From positions 806,001-870,000 of the forward strand of contig NW_026516217.1 in NCBI RefSeq assembly GCF_025602895.1: 64,000 nt of DNA. Direction: 5' to 3'. Made by a program: the position numbers and the translations under genes. The stretch is from Polychytrium aggregatum (Eukaryota > Chytridiomycota > Chytridiomycetes > Polychytriales). The notes beneath the pieces are model-generated. The model was given only the letters and a program-made list of their open reading frames with translations, searched no databases and had not been told where the DNA came from. How positions within the stretch are numbered: position 1 is the first letter of the stretch; each line of letters opens with the position of its first letter. This document shows, in pieces, positions 50,610 to 62,075 of the stretch.

Positions 50610-53600
50610 AGACCAACGCCGTGGATTGCTCAATGCAGTCCACGCGTCTCCAGAGGAAGTTCACCTCGCCCCCTCCCCCGAAGGAGAAACAAACCAAGTG
50701 TTGTGCGTCGTGCGAGAGGTGCATGGTGGCGCAAGCCGCCTGCCTCTCCACGAACGTGAAGAGAAAACCAAAATTGAAAACCAAAACAAAAAAGAAAATC
50801 AAGAACCCTTGAGGGACAGGACCGCCTGTGCCCTCACCCCTGTCAAGTCGTGTGTGTCGGATGCTTCCGACATGTGTCCGCAAGCCGTGGACGTCGTGTG
50901 CAATGGCGTGCTGACGCCGCAGGCCCCCGCAATGGCCGAACCCTATCCAAAATGTCCGAGTGGCCGTGATGAAGCCAACCAAGACCAAGTGTCGCCCGTT
51001 CCCCCAAGTCAAGTCATGGTGCAGGAGGCTGTGCAGGAGGACCATGAAGAGTCCCTGCTGTACCTCCCTGCCACCGTCCAAGGTCACACCGTCCGAATGA
51101 TGGTGGACTCTGGAGCAAGCTGCAACTTTGTCAGCAGACGCTTGCTCCAGGAGCTCAACATACATGCAACCAAGAAGAAGTCGCCGATGAGTGTGGCGCT
51201 TGCAGACGATCGTGTGCAGCAGTGCACACACCAAGTGGTCCTGCGAGTGGCCCTCCATCCCAAGTACCATCCTGTCCTGTTGTTCCAAGTGATCGACACC
51301 AAGTTCGATGCCATCCTCGGCATGAGCTGGCTTGCTCGTGCCGAGCCGACTCCAGTCGTCGACTGGAAAGGCCGCACTGTCCGTGTTGGCCCTGACATTG
51401 TCCTGCAGGGCATGGCCTCACCCAACATGCCACCTCTCCTCTCAGCCATGCAATTCAAGAGGCTGATCAAGAAGGACACGTCGTTCCTCTGTGTCGTGCG
51501 TGAGGTCGACGACACCGACCAAGCCGGTCCCGGTCCCCCGCCTGTGGTGACCAAGCTGCTCGACGAGTACAAGGACGTATTCCCCGACCAGTTGCCACAA
51601 TGCCTGCCACCCCAACGCACCGTCGATCATCGCATCGACATCGAACCAGGCTCGTCGCCTCCGTCAAGACCGACGTACCAACTGTCGCTGACGGAGATGG
51701 ACGAACTCAAGCGCCAGTTGGATGACCTCCTCGCCCATGGGTTCATCCGCCCGAGCCAGTCACCGTATGGTGCACCAGTGCTCTTTGTCAAGAAGAAAGA
51801 AGGTGATCTCAGGATGTGCGTCGACTATCGCGCACTAAACAAACAGACCATCAAGAACACCTACCCGTTGCCCAGGATCGACGAGTTGATGGATCGTCTG
51901 AGTGGAGCAAAGGTCTTTAGCAAGATAGACCTCCGCTCAGGCTACCATCAGATCCGCATCCACGAGGATGATGTCCACAAGACCGCCTTCAGGACTCGCT
52001 ACGGACTGTACGAGTTCCTAGTGCTGCCGTTCGGATTGACGAACGCACCTGCCACGTTCATGCAGCTGATGAACGATGTGTTCCGCCAAGAGCTCGACAA
52101 CTCTGTCATCGTGTACCTGGATGATATCCTTGTGTACAGCAAGGATGAAGCGACCCATGAAGGTCATGTCGCCCGCGTGCTGGCCAAGCTACGCGAGCAC
52201 AAGTTGTATGCCAAACTGTCCAAGTGTGAGTTCTTCAAGAATCAAGTCCCGTTCCTGGGACACGTTGTCTCAGGAAGAGGAATCGAAGTCGACCCCGCCA
52301 AGGTCAAGTCTGTGGTCGAGTGGCCGCCGCTCGCATGCGTCTCTGACGTGCAGTCGTTTCTCGGTCTCGTCAACTACTACCGCCGATTCATCCCCGATCT
52401 GGCGCGCACTGCCGGTCCACTCACAGACCTACTCCGCAAAGAGTGCCCCTTCGTGTGGGACCACCCACAACGCCAAGCGTTCGAGACCCTCAAGCACGCC
52501 TTGACGAACGCTCCTGTCCTCGCTGTGTTCGACCCGAACACGGATGTCTCCGTGCACACCGACGCCTCCGACTTTGCGGTGGGAGCTGTTTTGATGCAGG
52601 AGGGAAGGCCCGTTGCCTTCGAGTCGCGCAAACTGTCCCAACACGAGATCAACTATCCCGTGCACGAGAAGGAGCAGCTTGCGATCATCTACGCGCTGCA
52701 GAAGTTCCGAGTGTACCTCCACGGTACCGCCAAGCCCTTCAAGATTGTGACGGACCACCAGTCACTGCGTTACCTCGACACCAAGAAGAACCTGAGCCGA
52801 CGCCAAGCGCGATGGATGGAGTTCCTCGCCGAGTACAACTACGAGGTTGTATACCAGAAAGGCAAACTCAATGTGGTGCCTGACGCACTGTCCCGACGCC
52901 CCGACTACCAATTGGCGTCACTGTACGAGTCGACTGTCAGTGTCGACAACACGATGCTGGATGTTGTCCGAGACAACATCGCCAACGACAAACAGTTCGG
53001 AGAACTGTTCCGAAAGGTGTCTAAGCTCCCCAAGGACGACGAATCATCCGAGTACACAGTGCGTGATGGCCTGCTCCTCCTGAAGAAGGACAGCCGTGTC
53101 TGTGTGCCGGACATTCCGTCGTTGAAGACCAAGTTGCTCCAAGAGGTCCACGACTCGCCCCTCGCTGGACACTTTGGAGTCGAGAAGACATACGACCGAC
53201 TGGCCAAAGTCGCATACTGGCCTGGAATGAAGCGCACCGTCGAGAAGTACATCGAGTCCTGCCATACCTGCAAGATGGTCAAGTCACGCACGACCCGAGA
53301 GCAAGGATTGCTGCAACCCCTGCCTGTTCCCGACCGCCCCTGGACCAGCATGTCCATGGATCTCATCACGCATCTACCGACGACCAAGTTGGACCACGAT
53401 GCAATCGCTGTCTTTGTCGACAGGTTCAGCAAGATGGCACACTTTGTGCCGTGCCAGACGACATGCTCCGCGCCTGACCTTGCACTGCTGTTCTTCAAGC
53501 ATGTGTTCAAGCACCACGGCCTCCCAAAGTCCATCGTCAGTGATCGAGACCCCCGATTCACCTCCTTGTTTTGGACAAGTCTGTTCGACCATCTCGGCAC

Positions 53601-54483
53601 CAAGCTGAACATGTCAACCTCGCACCACCAACAAACGGATGGACAGTCCGAGCGGACGATCCGCACCCTCGAGCAATACCTGAGGACATACGCCTCGACC
53701 AGCCAAGACGACTGGGACATACAGCTGAGTCATGCAGAGTTTGCATACAACACCGCCAAGTCGAGCACAACTGGCTTGAGCCCCTTTGAGGCGCTCTACG
53801 GATTCCAGCCTGATGTTCCCACCTCCTTGACACTGACCGAGTCCACGGCTGGATTGCCTCCCAAACCAAGTGCCTTTGTCAAAGATCATCAAGTCCGACA
53901 CAAGATGATCGCCGACGCGCTCACGGATGCGCAACAAGTGATGGCGAAGTACTACGACCGCCGACACCAGGATGTCTCCTTTGAAGTTGGAGACCTTGTC
54001 TACCTGGACGCCGACAACATCAAGGTCCCCGAAGCCCAGTCAAAGAAGTTGTTGCCCAAGTACCGAGGACCGTTCAAGATAGCGGCCCGACCCAGTCCCC
54101 TCAACTACCTGTTGGACTTGCCACCTGGAAGCAAGCTCCATCCTGTCTTCCATGTGTCCAAGCTGCGTCGCCACACGACCCGCAGTCCAGCACAGTTCCC
54201 CGACGCCGACGAAGGTGTCCCGGACGACGCACCACTGGAAGACGACCTCGGACAATACTATACTCAAGAATATGAAGTCGAAAGGATCGTGAGGCACAAG
54301 AAAGTGGCTGATGGGTCACTTCGGTTTTATGTCAAGTGGGTTGGTTACCCACACTCGGGCAACACATGGCAAACACTGGAGGACTTGTCCCATGCACCCG
54401 AGGAGCTGAGTAAATACGGTAAACACCTCGAGGAGCCCCAAATAAAGAGCACACGCAGGGCTCCTCGCAGGAAGCCTTCTTAA
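50572..54483 (+). CDS. Gy1-d Pol: protease-RT-RNase H-integrase-chromodomain
   Basis: A 1303-aa Pol fused to Gag by frameshift, with no stop or frame break. Protease VDSGASCNF, reverse transcriptase YLDD, RNase [10 protein letters not shown], integrase HHCC finger and DDE core, and a chromodomain (YEVERIV...KWVGYPHSG) appear in the same order as in Gy1-c. The product is unchanged from Gy1-a and Gy1-c, pointing to very recent spread of one master copy. Confidence 0.96.
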   Translation, partial: RPTLLGGSGALVGDQRRGLLNAVHASPEEVHLAPSPEGETNQVLCVVREVHGGASRLPLHEREEKTKIENQNKKENQEPLRDRTACALTPVKSCVSDASDMCPQAVDVVCNGVLTPQAPAMAEPYPKCPSGRDEANQDQVSPVPPSQVMVQEAVQEDHEESLLYLPATVQGHTVRMMVDSGASCNFVSRRLLQELNIHATKKKSPMSVALADDRVQQCTHQVVLRVALHPKYHPVLLFQVIDTKFDAILGMSWLARAEPTPVVDWKGRTVRVGPDIVLQGMASPNMPPLLSAMQFKRLIKKDTSFLCVVREVDDTDQAGPGPPPVVTKLLDEYKDVFPDQLPQCLPPQRTVDHRIDIEPGSSPPSRPTYQLSLTEMDELKRQLDDLLAHGFIRPSQSPYGAPVLFVKKKEGDLRMCVDYRALNKQTIKNTYPLPRIDELMDRLSGAKVFSKIDLRSGYHQIRIHEDDVHKTAFRTRYGLYEFLVLPFGLTNAPATFMQLMNDVFRQELDNSVIVYLDDILVYSKDEATHEGHVARVLAKLREHKLYAKLSKCEFFKNQVPFLGHVVSGRGIEVDPAKVKSVVEWPPLACVSDVQSFLGLVNYYRRFIPDLARTAGPLTDLLRKECPFVWDHPQRQAFETLKHALTNAPVLAVFDPNTDVSVHTDASDFAVGAVLMQEGRPVAFESRKLSQHEINYPVHEKEQLAIIYALQKFRVYLHGTAKPFKIVTDHQSLRYLDTKKNLSRRQARWMEFLAEYNYEVVYQKGKLNVVPDALSRRPDYQLASLYESTVSVDNTMLDVVRDNIANDKQFGELFRKVSKLPKDDESSEYTVRDGLLLLKKDSRVCVPDIPSLKTKLLQEVHDSPLAGHFGVEKTYDRLAKVAYWPGMKRTVEKYIESCHTCKMVKSRTTREQGLLQPLPVPDRPWTSMSMDLITHLPTTKLDHDAIAVFVDRFSKMAHFVPCQTTCSAPDLALLFFKHVFKHHGLPKSIVSDRDPRFTSLFWTSLFDHLGTKLNMSTSHHQQTDGQSERTIRTLEQYLRTYASTSQDDWDIQLSHAEFAYNTAKSSTTGLSPFEALYGFQPDVPTSLTLTESTAGLPPKPSAFVKDHQVRHKMIADALTDAQQVMAKYYDRRHQDVSFEVGDLVYLDADNIKVPEAQSKKLLPKYRGPFKIAARPSPLNYLLDLPPGSKLHPVFHVSKLRRHTTRSPAQFPDADEGVPDDAPLEDDLGQYYTQEYEVERIVRHKKVADGSLRFYVKWVGYPHSGNTWQTLEDLSHAPEELSKYGKHLEEPQIKSTRRAPRRKPS

Positions 54484-54492
54484 GTGTGGGAG

Positions 54493-54801
54493 TGTAGGAG
54501 ATGGTATCTCCGACGCTGTGCTGCGCGTACTGCGCGTACTGCGCGGCGCAGTGGGTCGTGACCTGTGCTGCGCTTTGCGTTTTCACGCACCGCAGGCAGG
54601 CCACCGCAGGGTATACCTGCGGGTTGCCCCCGTTCCCCCCGTTTGTCTGGAGTTCGGTTTTATCGTGAATAAACGTAAGTGCTCCCCGAGCTCACCCGTC
54701 CGCTAGAGTAGCCTAGCACCGCCCTGTTCTGCCCCGTCCTGTCTTGTCTTGTACCCCCTCCCTCCCCGTCTTGCCCCAACGTCCCAGTAGTGGACGTTAC
54801 A
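54493..54801 (+). repeat. Gy1-d 3' LTR
   Basis: 309 bp, followed by GAAGG at 54802-54806. Confidence 0.96.
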
Positions 54802-54806
54802 GAAGG

Positions 54807-56004
54807 CTTGTTCGGCTTCTGGGGTCCACTGGAAGCTGGTGGTCTTCCTGGTGAGGTCGGACATGGGCTTGGCGTGCTCGGAGTAGTGCTCGATAAACTT
54901 GCGGTAGAAGTTGCAGAAACCCAGGAAGCTTTGTACACCCTTGAGGGATGTTGGGGACTTCCACTCCATGATGGTTTGAACCTTGTCGGGCGCCATGGCG
55001 ACGCCCTTGGTCGACACTATGAAACCCAGGAACTCGATTGAGTGCTTGTGGAACTCGCACTTCTCGAGCTTGGCATACAGCTTGTTGTCCCTGAGGCGCT
55101 GCAGGACTGTCCTGACATGGGCGGTGTGGGACTCCGGATCGGGTGAGAATACTAAAATGTCATCAAGGTACACTACCACGAACTGGTCTAGAACGTCTCG
55201 GAAGATGTCGTTCATCATCGATTGGAAGATTGCGGGAGCATTGGTAAGCCCAAAGGGCATTACCAAGTACTCGAAGTGACCGAACTTACAGCGGAACGCA
55301 GTCTTCCACTGGTCACTCGGCTTCATCCTGACCAAGTTGTACGCGCCCCTCAGATCAATTTTCGAAAAGATCTTGGCGCTGCCCAGTCGGTCCATGAGCT
55401 CCGAGATGAGTGGGAGCGGGTACCTGTTCTTCACGGTCATTTCGTTGAGGTCGCGGTAGTCAACACAAGGCCTCAAACCACCGTCCTTCTTCTTCACAAA
55501 GAAGATGGGTGCGCCGGCGGGGGATTTCGAGGGCTGTATAAAGCCCTTGGCCAGCATGTCGTTGATGTAGTCCTCTAGCGCCTTGGACTCGGATGGGGAC
55601 AGGTTGTACAGCTGCTTGAAAGGTGGCGCAGCGCCTTCATCCTTCAATGGGATGTCGCAGTCGAAGCGGCGCTGAGCGGGCAGCAACTCCGCTTCGATTT
55701 TCGAGAAGACATCTGCGAAGTCATGGTAGGTGCTCGGAAGCATCTCAGGTATCTCCTCGCTCGGGGTAGTGCCCGTGGGAATCGAAGGCGTGCCCAATCC
55801 CATGGGGTTTCCATCTACTGACGCGTCGCGCACCGAGTTGACCCCGTGGGAAACTATGGAACCAAGCTGCCAATCCACGGCAGGGTTACACTCCTGAAGC
55901 CATGGGAAACCCAAAATAATGGCAAAGTGGGGGGAGTTACAAGGGAAAATATCAAAGACCATAGCGTGGGAACGGGGGAGAGGATGGACGTCAAGATCAC
56001 AGGG
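54807..56004 (-). pseudogene. Gy2 pol piece 1: end of protease region and reverse transcriptase
   Basis: Minus-strand frame running from a protease C-terminal motif (ILGFPWLQECNPAVDW) through reverse transcriptase: [44 protein letters not shown] and catalytic [12 protein letters not shown]. It ends FQWTPEAEQAF at Gy1-d. It is cut upstream at 56005 by Gy4-a; the protease active site and gag must lie beyond the window. The codon register is continuous with pieces 2-4, so Gy2 pol was intact before it was hit. Confidence 0.92.
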
Positions 56005-56423
56005 TGTAAGGAGTGAACAAGCGCAAGGACGAAGACCAAGTGCTTGGTATGAGCTTTATTAGCTTTTAGCCCCGAACACCAAAGAACAAGTTTTGTTCGA
56101 ACTGGTGTTCAACATAGGCTCAGACATGCAGGGCTATTTATAGACCGGGAGAAGGTCGAGGGGCAAAAGTGGGCGAGAAGGGTGGAGCATCACAGAGAAG
56201 CGAGAAGGGGGTGCGAGAGTGGCTGGTGTGCAAGCGAGAGAGGCTTGGCACAGCCCGGGGACATGTGCCGAGCGGTGGGGGAGGCAGGAAACCAGTAGAC
56301 GCGGGTGGCAACGGCGCGTGCTCATGCATGGGGGCAAACAAACACGTGGGGACTCATGATTGGTGCGGAGGGCGAGAGCATGCGGGACAATCTCATTGGT
56401 CCGTTGTGATACTGGTCATCACA
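56005..56423 (-). repeat. Gy4-a 3' LTR
   Basis: 419 bp. On the minus strand it starts TGTGATGACCAG and ends TTCACTCCTTACA. It has TATAAATAGCCC near 56145, a hairpin-forming AACACCA...TGGTGTT, and an adjoining purine tract AAGGAGGAGATAG. Confidence 0.93.
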
Positions 56424-59400
56424 CTATCTCCTCCTTAAACTACGGCGTGTTCCATCTTGAGTTCTCCTGGGGCCAGGCTTGTCTGGGTAGCGTCGGTGGT
56501 ACTCCGCGGCCACCGTTGGGGCAAAGACAATGTCGGCGGGCTCCCAACTTCGATCGGTGACCGGGTAGCCTTTCCAATCGATGAGATAGTGCAGCTTTCC
56601 GCGCACGAACTTGGAGTCTAAGATCTCTTCGACCTCCCACTCCAAGTTCCCATCGATGACCACCGCAGGGGGCGGCGCTTGCACCCGACCCGGAAGCGAG
56701 TTCTTCTTGTAGGGCTCAAGAAGAGACACATGGAACACCGGGTGCACCTTTATGTCCTTTGGCAAGTCCAGGCGGAAAGCCAATGTCCCGACGGCCTCGA
56801 GGATGGTGAATGGTCCAATCCTCTGGTAATCCAGCTTCTTGCTTGGGCGAGTGGTGCTGATGTTACGAGTCAGCACCCAGACTTGATCGCCCGGACGCAA
56901 GTCGGGAGCCTGGGACCTCCGGAGATCTGAGAAGTGCTTGTAGTCAGACTTTGCCTTCTCAAGATTCTCCTTCAACAGTGCCAGGTTCCGCTGGAGATGT
57001 TCAACCCTCTCCGTGGCAGAGGGAACATCAGGGCCGCCAGCGACAACGGGGACTTCGAACCTTGGGTGGAACCCATAGGTTGCCAAGAATGGCGAGGCAT
57101 GTGTTGACGAGTTCTCGAGGTTATTGTAAGAGAACTCGGCCAACGGCAGCAGCTCGGACCAGTCATCTTGCTGATACGACGTGTAACAGCGCAGGTATTG
57201 GTTGATGACCTGGTTGACCCTCTCAGTCTGTCCATCGGTCTGGGGATGGAAGGCCGTGGACAGACTGGTTTGGATCCCGAGCTGCGTGCAGAGTGCCTTC
57301 CAGAACCGAGAGGTGAACTGACTTCCTCGGTCTGAAACCACTGTGTCGGGGAGGCCATGGAGACGAAAGACATTGTCGAGGAACAGTGACGCAGTCTCCT
57401 CCGCCGACGGCAGTGAACGCCAGGACATAAAGTGTGCCATCTTTGTGAGGCTGCATACCACCACAAAGATGCAGGTGTGACCCTTGGACTTTGGCAGATC
57501 AGTGATAAAGTCCATGGTCAGTGTCCCCCAGGGTCGATCGGCTGTCTGGAGTGGCAACAGGAACCCAAACGGCTTGTGTCGCGGAGCTTTCGAGCGTGCA
57601 CAGGTGTCGCACGTCGAGACGTACTCTTTGACATCTTTCCGATAGGTTTGCCACCAAAACTGTCGCGATACCAGAGCCAGAGTCCGTCGGATGCCTGGAT
57701 GACCCACAGCGACTGGGTCATGGCACGACTTGAGCGCCGGAACTCGGCACGACTCTGGGACCACAATCCTGTTCTGGAAGGTGAGGTACTGGCCATTCCA
57801 GACGAACTTCGGGTCACGACGGTATTTGTCTAGACCGGGATCCCGAGCCTGCTCTTCGGCTATGAGCTGCAGCAAATCCACAGGGTCACTGCGACTTGCA
57901 ACCGAAGAGCGGGCGTCTCTGCTTCGGAGCACGCGTATCACCGCGGCAGGATCGAGAAGCAGAGGCGGATCCCTCGACACGGAGGCCGACGAAGGGATGT
58001 AGTCCGAGCGACGAGACAGGGCATCGGCCTTGCCGTTCCTCGCACCAGGACGGTACTGGATGCGGATGTCGAACCGAGACAAGAACTGGGACCACCGTGC
58101 ATGACGCTGGTTTAGGATGCGAGCCGTTGCCAGGTACTCCAAGTTCTTGTGATCGGTCAGAACGGCAACGGGATGCTGGGCGCCTTCGAGGTAGTGTCGC
58201 CACGCCTCGAAAGCCTCCTTGATCGCCAACAGCTCTTTCTCGTATATGCTGTAGTTACGTTCAGCATTCGAGAGTGTCCGCGAATGGAACGAGCAAGGAT
58301 GAAGGCGATCATCAGCACCCCGCTGGGAGAGCACGCATCCAAGCGCAAAGTCCGACGCATCTGACTCTACGACGAACGGCTTGGATGGGTCCGGATGCAC
58401 CAGAACGGGCTCCGAAACGAAGGCATCCTTCAAGGATCTGAATGCTTTATCGGCTTCGCGGGACCACTGGAAGCCATGCGTCTTCCGGAAGAGCCGAGTC
58501 ATGGGCCCCGCGATCTTTGCGTATCCATCGATGAAGCGTCGATAGAAGTTCGCAAACCCGACAAAGGATCGAAGATCCGAGATGTTGCGCGGTATGGGCC
58601 AATCCAAGATCGCAGAGAGCTTGGATCGCTCCATACCGATGCCCTCGGGCGAGACCATGAAACCAAGGAACGAGACCGAGGTTTTGGAGAACTCGCACTT
58701 CTCCAGCTTGCAATACAGCTTTGCAGCTCGGAGCTTCGAGAGGACCTGCTTGACGTGCTCTACATGCTGCGACGGATCAGCACTGTAGATCAAGATATCG
58801 TCAAGATACGCAATTGCGAACTGGTCCAACTCGGTGCGCAGGACGTCGTTGATGAAGTGCTGGAACGTCGCTGGCGCGTTGGTGAGCCCAAAGGGCATCA
58901 CCAAGTACTCGAAGTGCCCATATCGAGTACGGAAAGCTGTCTTCCACTCGTCCCCGGAGCGGATGCGCAGCAGATTGTAGGCTCCACGAAGGTCCAGCTT
59001 AGTGAACACCTTCGCGCCTCGAAGTCGGTCCAGCAGCTCGCCGATCAGCGGTAAAGGGTAACGGTTCTTTACCGTGATACCGTTCAGTGCGCGGTAGTCA
59101 ACGCAAAGACGAAGTGAGCCGTCCTTCTTCTTGACGAAGAGGATTGGTGAGCCTGCTGGGGACGACGAAGGACGAACGAATCCCTTGGCAAGATTCTCGT
59201 CGAGATAGTCACGCAGAGCGTGAAGTTCGGGCTCGGACAGTGAGTACAGAGGCCCGAACTTTGGCGACTTGCCCGGCTCCAAGTCAATGGGGCAGTCGTA
59301 AGGGCGATGCGGAGGCAAGGAGTCAGCTTCCTGTTTAGAGAAAACAGACAGGAAGTCCTTGTACTCCGCAGGCACTTCGACAGTCGCAGTGCTCGGCTCG

Positions 59401-60524
59401 TCAGTGGGCAGGACATGGACCTGAAAGATGGTCAGGGGTTGCGTTCCATGCCTGCATGCATCCAAAGACTCGCGCATCGAGCGGTAATCAATGCTGCAGA
59501 CGCGGAGAGGAGCGTCCGAGCTGAGAGGAGGGGCGTGGACAAGGTCAGAATAATGTTCGACGGTTACTTTATTCTGAACAATGTCCGAAGAACAAACAAC
59601 AGGAGGAGGTACATCAAGGAGGGAAAGAGAACTGACAACAGAAGAAGGGGTTTGGGAAGAGCGAAGGGGTTCGGGAGGAACAAGACAAGAAGGGGAAGAC
59701 GAAGGTGGGAGCGTAGGAGAGGAGCTTAGATCAATCAAAGGAGTGGAATCATCAAGAAGGGGAGTGACATTGGAGGAAGTGGAGCAAGACGAAAGAGAAG
59801 TAGTGCATGGAGAGGGGTCGGAATCAACAGAAGGAGGGAGACAAAGAAGACCGCGAGACCAGACAATCTTGGGCTCGGCGGTGCGCAACCAAGGAAAGCC
59901 AAGGATAAGTGGTTGATGTGGAGACCTGATCACATCGAACCGAAGGCGTTGCGAGACGTCCCCGAGAACCACCTCGAGTGGAGCAGTCTCGCGGAGGATG
60001 GGGCCAGACGACAGCGGCTTACCATCCACGCCTTCCACTGCCAAGGGCGAAGCCTTGGAGCAGGTGGGGACAGAGTGTCGAGCAACAAAGTCCTCGTCGA
60101 TAAAGTTGCCAGAGGCACCAGAATCGACAAGTCCTTCGCACGACAGAGAATCACCAGAAGGAAGACGAACAGCGACGGGAACAACCAACGAGCAACGACG
60201 AACAGACGAAACACAAGACTTTGGTTCGGTACCAGCTTCGGCACCAGGGTTGCGGCTAGCACAGACAGTTAACTTTGCCGAGGGTTGGCAGGACAGCTCA
60301 GGTATTTGCACCTGTGGATGAGGTGCAGTTCCCAGTGACACCAGAGGTGCCACGGGTACTATGCCAGAGCTGAGAGTGTCCGCCGGTCCAGAGGCAAGGC
60401 GAAGCTGTCCGCACATCACTGCTTCCCCAGTACTTACCAAAGGCACCTTACCAATGTCTTCACTTTCGGAAGGCGGTGGGCACGGCTCCGGTTCAAGGCC
60501 TTCACTTAGAACCGGGCCTGGTCG
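56424..60524 (-). CDS. Gy4-a Pol: protease-RT-RNase H-integrase-chromodomain
   Basis: A 1366-aa Pol in the minus-1 frame after Gag. Protease VDSGASGNFI is followed by a long Ser/Pro-rich stretch (SSPTLPPSSSPSC). Reverse transcriptase has AYLDDILIYSAD, RNase H has ESDASDFALGCVL. Integrase has a zinc finger (HDPVAVGHPG, CDTCARSK) and core MDFITDLPKS, SDRGSQFTS, TDGQTERVN. The chromodomain is WEVEEILDSKFVRGKLHYL followed by WEPADIV. It ends RRSLRRR at the purine tract. The frame is intact. Confidence 0.94.
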   Translation of the reverse strand, partial: RPGPVLSEGLEPEPCPPPSESEDIGKVPLVSTGEAVMCGQLRLASGPADTLSSGIVPVAPLVSLGTAPHPQVQIPELSCQPSAKLTVCASRNPGAEAGTEPKSCVSSVRRCSLVVPVAVRLPSGDSLSCEGLVDSGASGNFIDEDFVARHSVPTCSKASPLAVEGVDGKPLSSGPILRETAPLEVVLGDVSQRLRFDVIRSPHQPLILGFPWLRTAEPKIVWSRGLLCLPPSVDSDPSPCTTSLSSCSTSSNVTPLLDDSTPLIDLSSSPTLPPSSSPSCLVPPEPLRSSQTPSSVVSSLSLLDVPPPVVCSSDIVQNKVTVEHYSDLVHAPPLSSDAPLRVCSIDYRSMRESLDACRHGTQPLTIFQVHVLPTDEPSTATVEVPAEYKDFLSVFSKQEADSLPPHRPYDCPIDLEPGKSPKFGPLYSLSEPELHALRDYLDENLAKGFVRPSSSPAGSPILFVKKKDGSLRLCVDYRALNGITVKNRYPLPLIGELLDRLRGAKVFTKLDLRGAYNLLRIRSGDEWKTAFRTRYGHFEYLVMPFGLTNAPATFQHFINDVLRTELDQFAIAYLDDILIYSADPSQHVEHVKQVLSKLRAAKLYCKLEKCEFSKTSVSFLGFMVSPEGIGMERSKLSAILDWPIPRNISDLRSFVGFANFYRRFIDGYAKIAGPMTRLFRKTHGFQWSREADKAFRSLKDAFVSEPVLVHPDPSKPFVVESDASDFALGCVLSQRGADDRLHPCSFHSRTLSNAERNYSIYEKELLAIKEAFEAWRHYLEGAQHPVAVLTDHKNLEYLATARILNQRHARWSQFLSRFDIRIQYRPGARNGKADALSRRSDYIPSSASVSRDPPLLLDPAAVIRVLRSRDARSSVASRSDPVDLLQLIAEEQARDPGLDKYRRDPKFVWNGQYLTFQNRIVVPESCRVPALKSCHDPVAVGHPGIRRTLALVSRQFWWQTYRKDVKEYVSTCDTCARSKAPRHKPFGFLLPLQTADRPWGTLTMDFITDLPKSKGHTCIFVVVCSLTKMAHFMSWRSLPSAEETASLFLDNVFRLHGLPDTVVSDRGSQFTSRFWKALCTQLGIQTSLSTAFHPQTDGQTERVNQVINQYLRCYTSYQQDDWSELLPLAEFSYNNLENSSTHASPFLATYGFHPRFEVPVVAGGPDVPSATERVEHLQRNLALLKENLEKAKSDYKHFSDLRRSQAPDLRPGDQVWVLTRNISTTRPSKKLDYQRIGPFTILEAVGTLAFRLDLPKDIKVHPVFHVSLLEPYKKNSLPGRVQAPPPAVVIDGNLEWEVEEILDSKFVRGKLHYLIDWKGYPVTDRSWEPADIVFAPTVAAEYHRRYPDKPGPRRTQDGTRRSLRRR

Positions 60525-60530
60525 TTTCCC
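60488..60530 (-). promoter_or_regulatory. Gag-pol minus-1 frameshift signal, Gy4-a
   Basis: GGGAAAC (60524-60530) in phase as TCG GGA AAC. A stem CCGGTTC/GAACCGG (60509-60515 and 60488-60494) follows, extendable by GGC/GCC across a one-base bulge. The gag stop TAA directly follows the 5' arm. Confidence 0.75.
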
Positions 60531-61483
60531 GAACTGAAGTCTTGCACTTCTCCATCTTCGTAAACGATGGTGCGGATGATCCTCGGGCCGGGAGGTCCAG
60601 GGGGCGGTCCGGTAGCTCTGGTAGATCCAAACTTGACGGGGCAGTTTCGTACCAAGTGGCCCTTCTTGCCACAGTACAGGCAGAGTCCAAAGCGGCGGCG
60701 GCGTTGTTTCTCCTCGGCGGTCAGGGGTCCAGAGACGGCAGAGTCCACTTGCATGGGCTCGGAAACAATGTAGGAGGGGTGCGGCGGAGCGAGGACGGGC
60801 GCGGGAGCGATGGCGGGAACGGCAGCGGAGGCGGAACCAAAGGCGAACTGGGAAGACCGGTAGCGGGCAGGCGTGCTTCGGCGCTCTTGACGGCGCTCGC
60901 GGATTCGTGCATCGAGCTCGTTACAAAGCTCGATGTACTCCTCCAGATCTCGTGGCAGAGGGCGAACTCGCGAAAGTTCGTCTCTGACATCATCCGACAA
61001 GCCAAGTCGGAAGAACGAGATCTTTGCACCGTCGTTCCAAGTCGTATCGGCGGCAATACGAAGGAACTCGGATGCATAGACTGCGCACGGGCGGTTGCCC
61101 TGAGACAGTGTGGTGATCACTGACTCGGCAGTCCTGGCCCGATCAGGGTCGTCAAACACTTTGGAAAAGCGTTCTAGGAAATCGCCAAAAGAGTTGAGTC
61201 GGGGATCACCCATCTCAAGCATCGGAGTCGCCCACTGGAGAGCCGGTCCAGTGAGCAGACTAATGACGAATCCGACCTTAATCGGGTCAGCAGGGAACCG
61301 GTGGGGCTGCATTCGTATATACAGTTTGCACTGATTTACGAATGCCCGGAACCCTTGCCGGTTACCGTCGTAACGGTCCGGCATCTGCACGCTGTACCCA
61401 GCGGCAGGAGCATCGCGAGCTGTCCGGAGCTCGGCGAGCTCGGCCTCCAAGGCACGGAGGCGGTCCACGAGGGCAGGATCCAT
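60506..61483 (-). CDS. Gy4-a Gag
   Basis: A 325-aa Gag from ATG 61483 (MDPALVDRLRALEAELAEL). An upstream open frame without an obvious start is ignored. A short N-terminal coiled coil leads into the capsid region (YDGNRQGFRAFVNQCKLYI, LLTGPALQWATPML, FFRLGLSDDVRDEL). The CCHC knuckle is CLYCGKKGHLVRNCP. The C-terminus overlaps the frameshift site. It shares a general plan with Gy3 Gag but is clearly a different family. Confidence 0.92.
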   Translation of the reverse strand: MDPALVDRLRALEAELAELRTARDAPAAGYSVQMPDRYDGNRQGFRAFVNQCKLYIRMQPHRFPADPIKVGFVISLLTGPALQWATPMLEMGDPRLNSFGDFLERFSKVFDDPDRARTAESVITTLSQGNRPCAVYASEFLRIAADTTWNDGAKISFFRLGLSDDVRDELSRVRPLPRDLEEYIELCNELDARIRERRQERRSTPARYRSSQFAFGSASAAVPAIAPAPVLAPPHPSYIVSEPMQVDSAVSGPLTAEEKQRRRRFGLCLYCGKKGHLVRNCPVKFGSTRATGPPPGPPGPRIIRTIVYEDGEVQDFSSGNDQARF

Positions 61484-61656
61484 GGCGGGACTGGGACTGG
61501 GACTGGGAAAAAAAAAACGAGGAGGTTCAAGAACAGGAGAGCGAAGAGGGCTCAGGCACAAGTGTGCTTGAGGTTCGGACAGGACTAGGAAAGGGGCGGG
61601 GCTAGGAACGGAAGATACCAAGCAGGTGGTATCAGTAGAAGAGAGTTCGAACAAAG

Positions 61657-62075
61657 TGTGAGGAGTGAACAAGCGCAAGGACGAAGACCAAGTGCTTGGT
61701 ATGAGCTTTATTAGCTTTTAGCCCCGAACACCAAAGAACAAGTTTTGTTCGAACTGGTGTTCAACATAGGCTCAGACATGCAGGGCTATTTATAGACCGG
61801 GAGAAGGTCGAGGGGCAAAAGTGGGCGAGAAGGGTGGAGCATCACAGAGAAGCGAGAAGGGGGTGCGAGAGTGGCTGGTGTGCAAGCGAGAGAGGCTTGG
61901 CACAGCCCGGGGACATGTGCCGAGCGGTGGGGGAGGCAGGAAACCAGTAGACGCGGGTGGCAACGGCGCGTGCTCATGCATGGGGGCAAACAAACACGTG
62001 GGGACTCATGATTGGTGCGGAGAGCGAGAGCATGCGGGACAATCTCATTGGTCCGTTGTGATGCTGGTCATCACA
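61657..62075 (-). repeat. LTR shared by Gy4-a (5') and Gy4-b (3')
   Basis: 419 bp with a few substitutions from 56005-56423, for example TGTGAGGAG against TGTAAGGAG at the plus-strand left end. On the minus strand no TGG primer site follows; the internal region starts CTTTGTTCGAAC. Confidence 0.9.

Larger units (their letters stand above)
49335..54801 (+). mobile_element. Gy1-d: complete Ty3/gypsy chromovirus
   Basis: A 5467-bp plus-strand copy with LTRs 49335-49643 and 54493-54801, flanked by GAAGG (49330-49334 and 54802-54806). Both LTRs end GTTACA and no difference between them was noticed. It sits in Gy2 pol between RT and RNase H. It is the cleanest full-length Gy1 copy. Confidence 0.97.
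56005..62075 (-). mobile_element. Gy4-a: Ty3/gypsy chromovirus
   Basis: Minus-strand element with 419-bp LTRs 56005-56423 and 61657-62075, intact gag and pol. Its upstream LTR is followed not by Gy2 but by a second Gy4 internal end (62076-62427), so the copies form an LTR-internal-LTR-internal tandem. The left flank ends CAGGG; no matching right flank is in the window. Confidence 0.93.
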
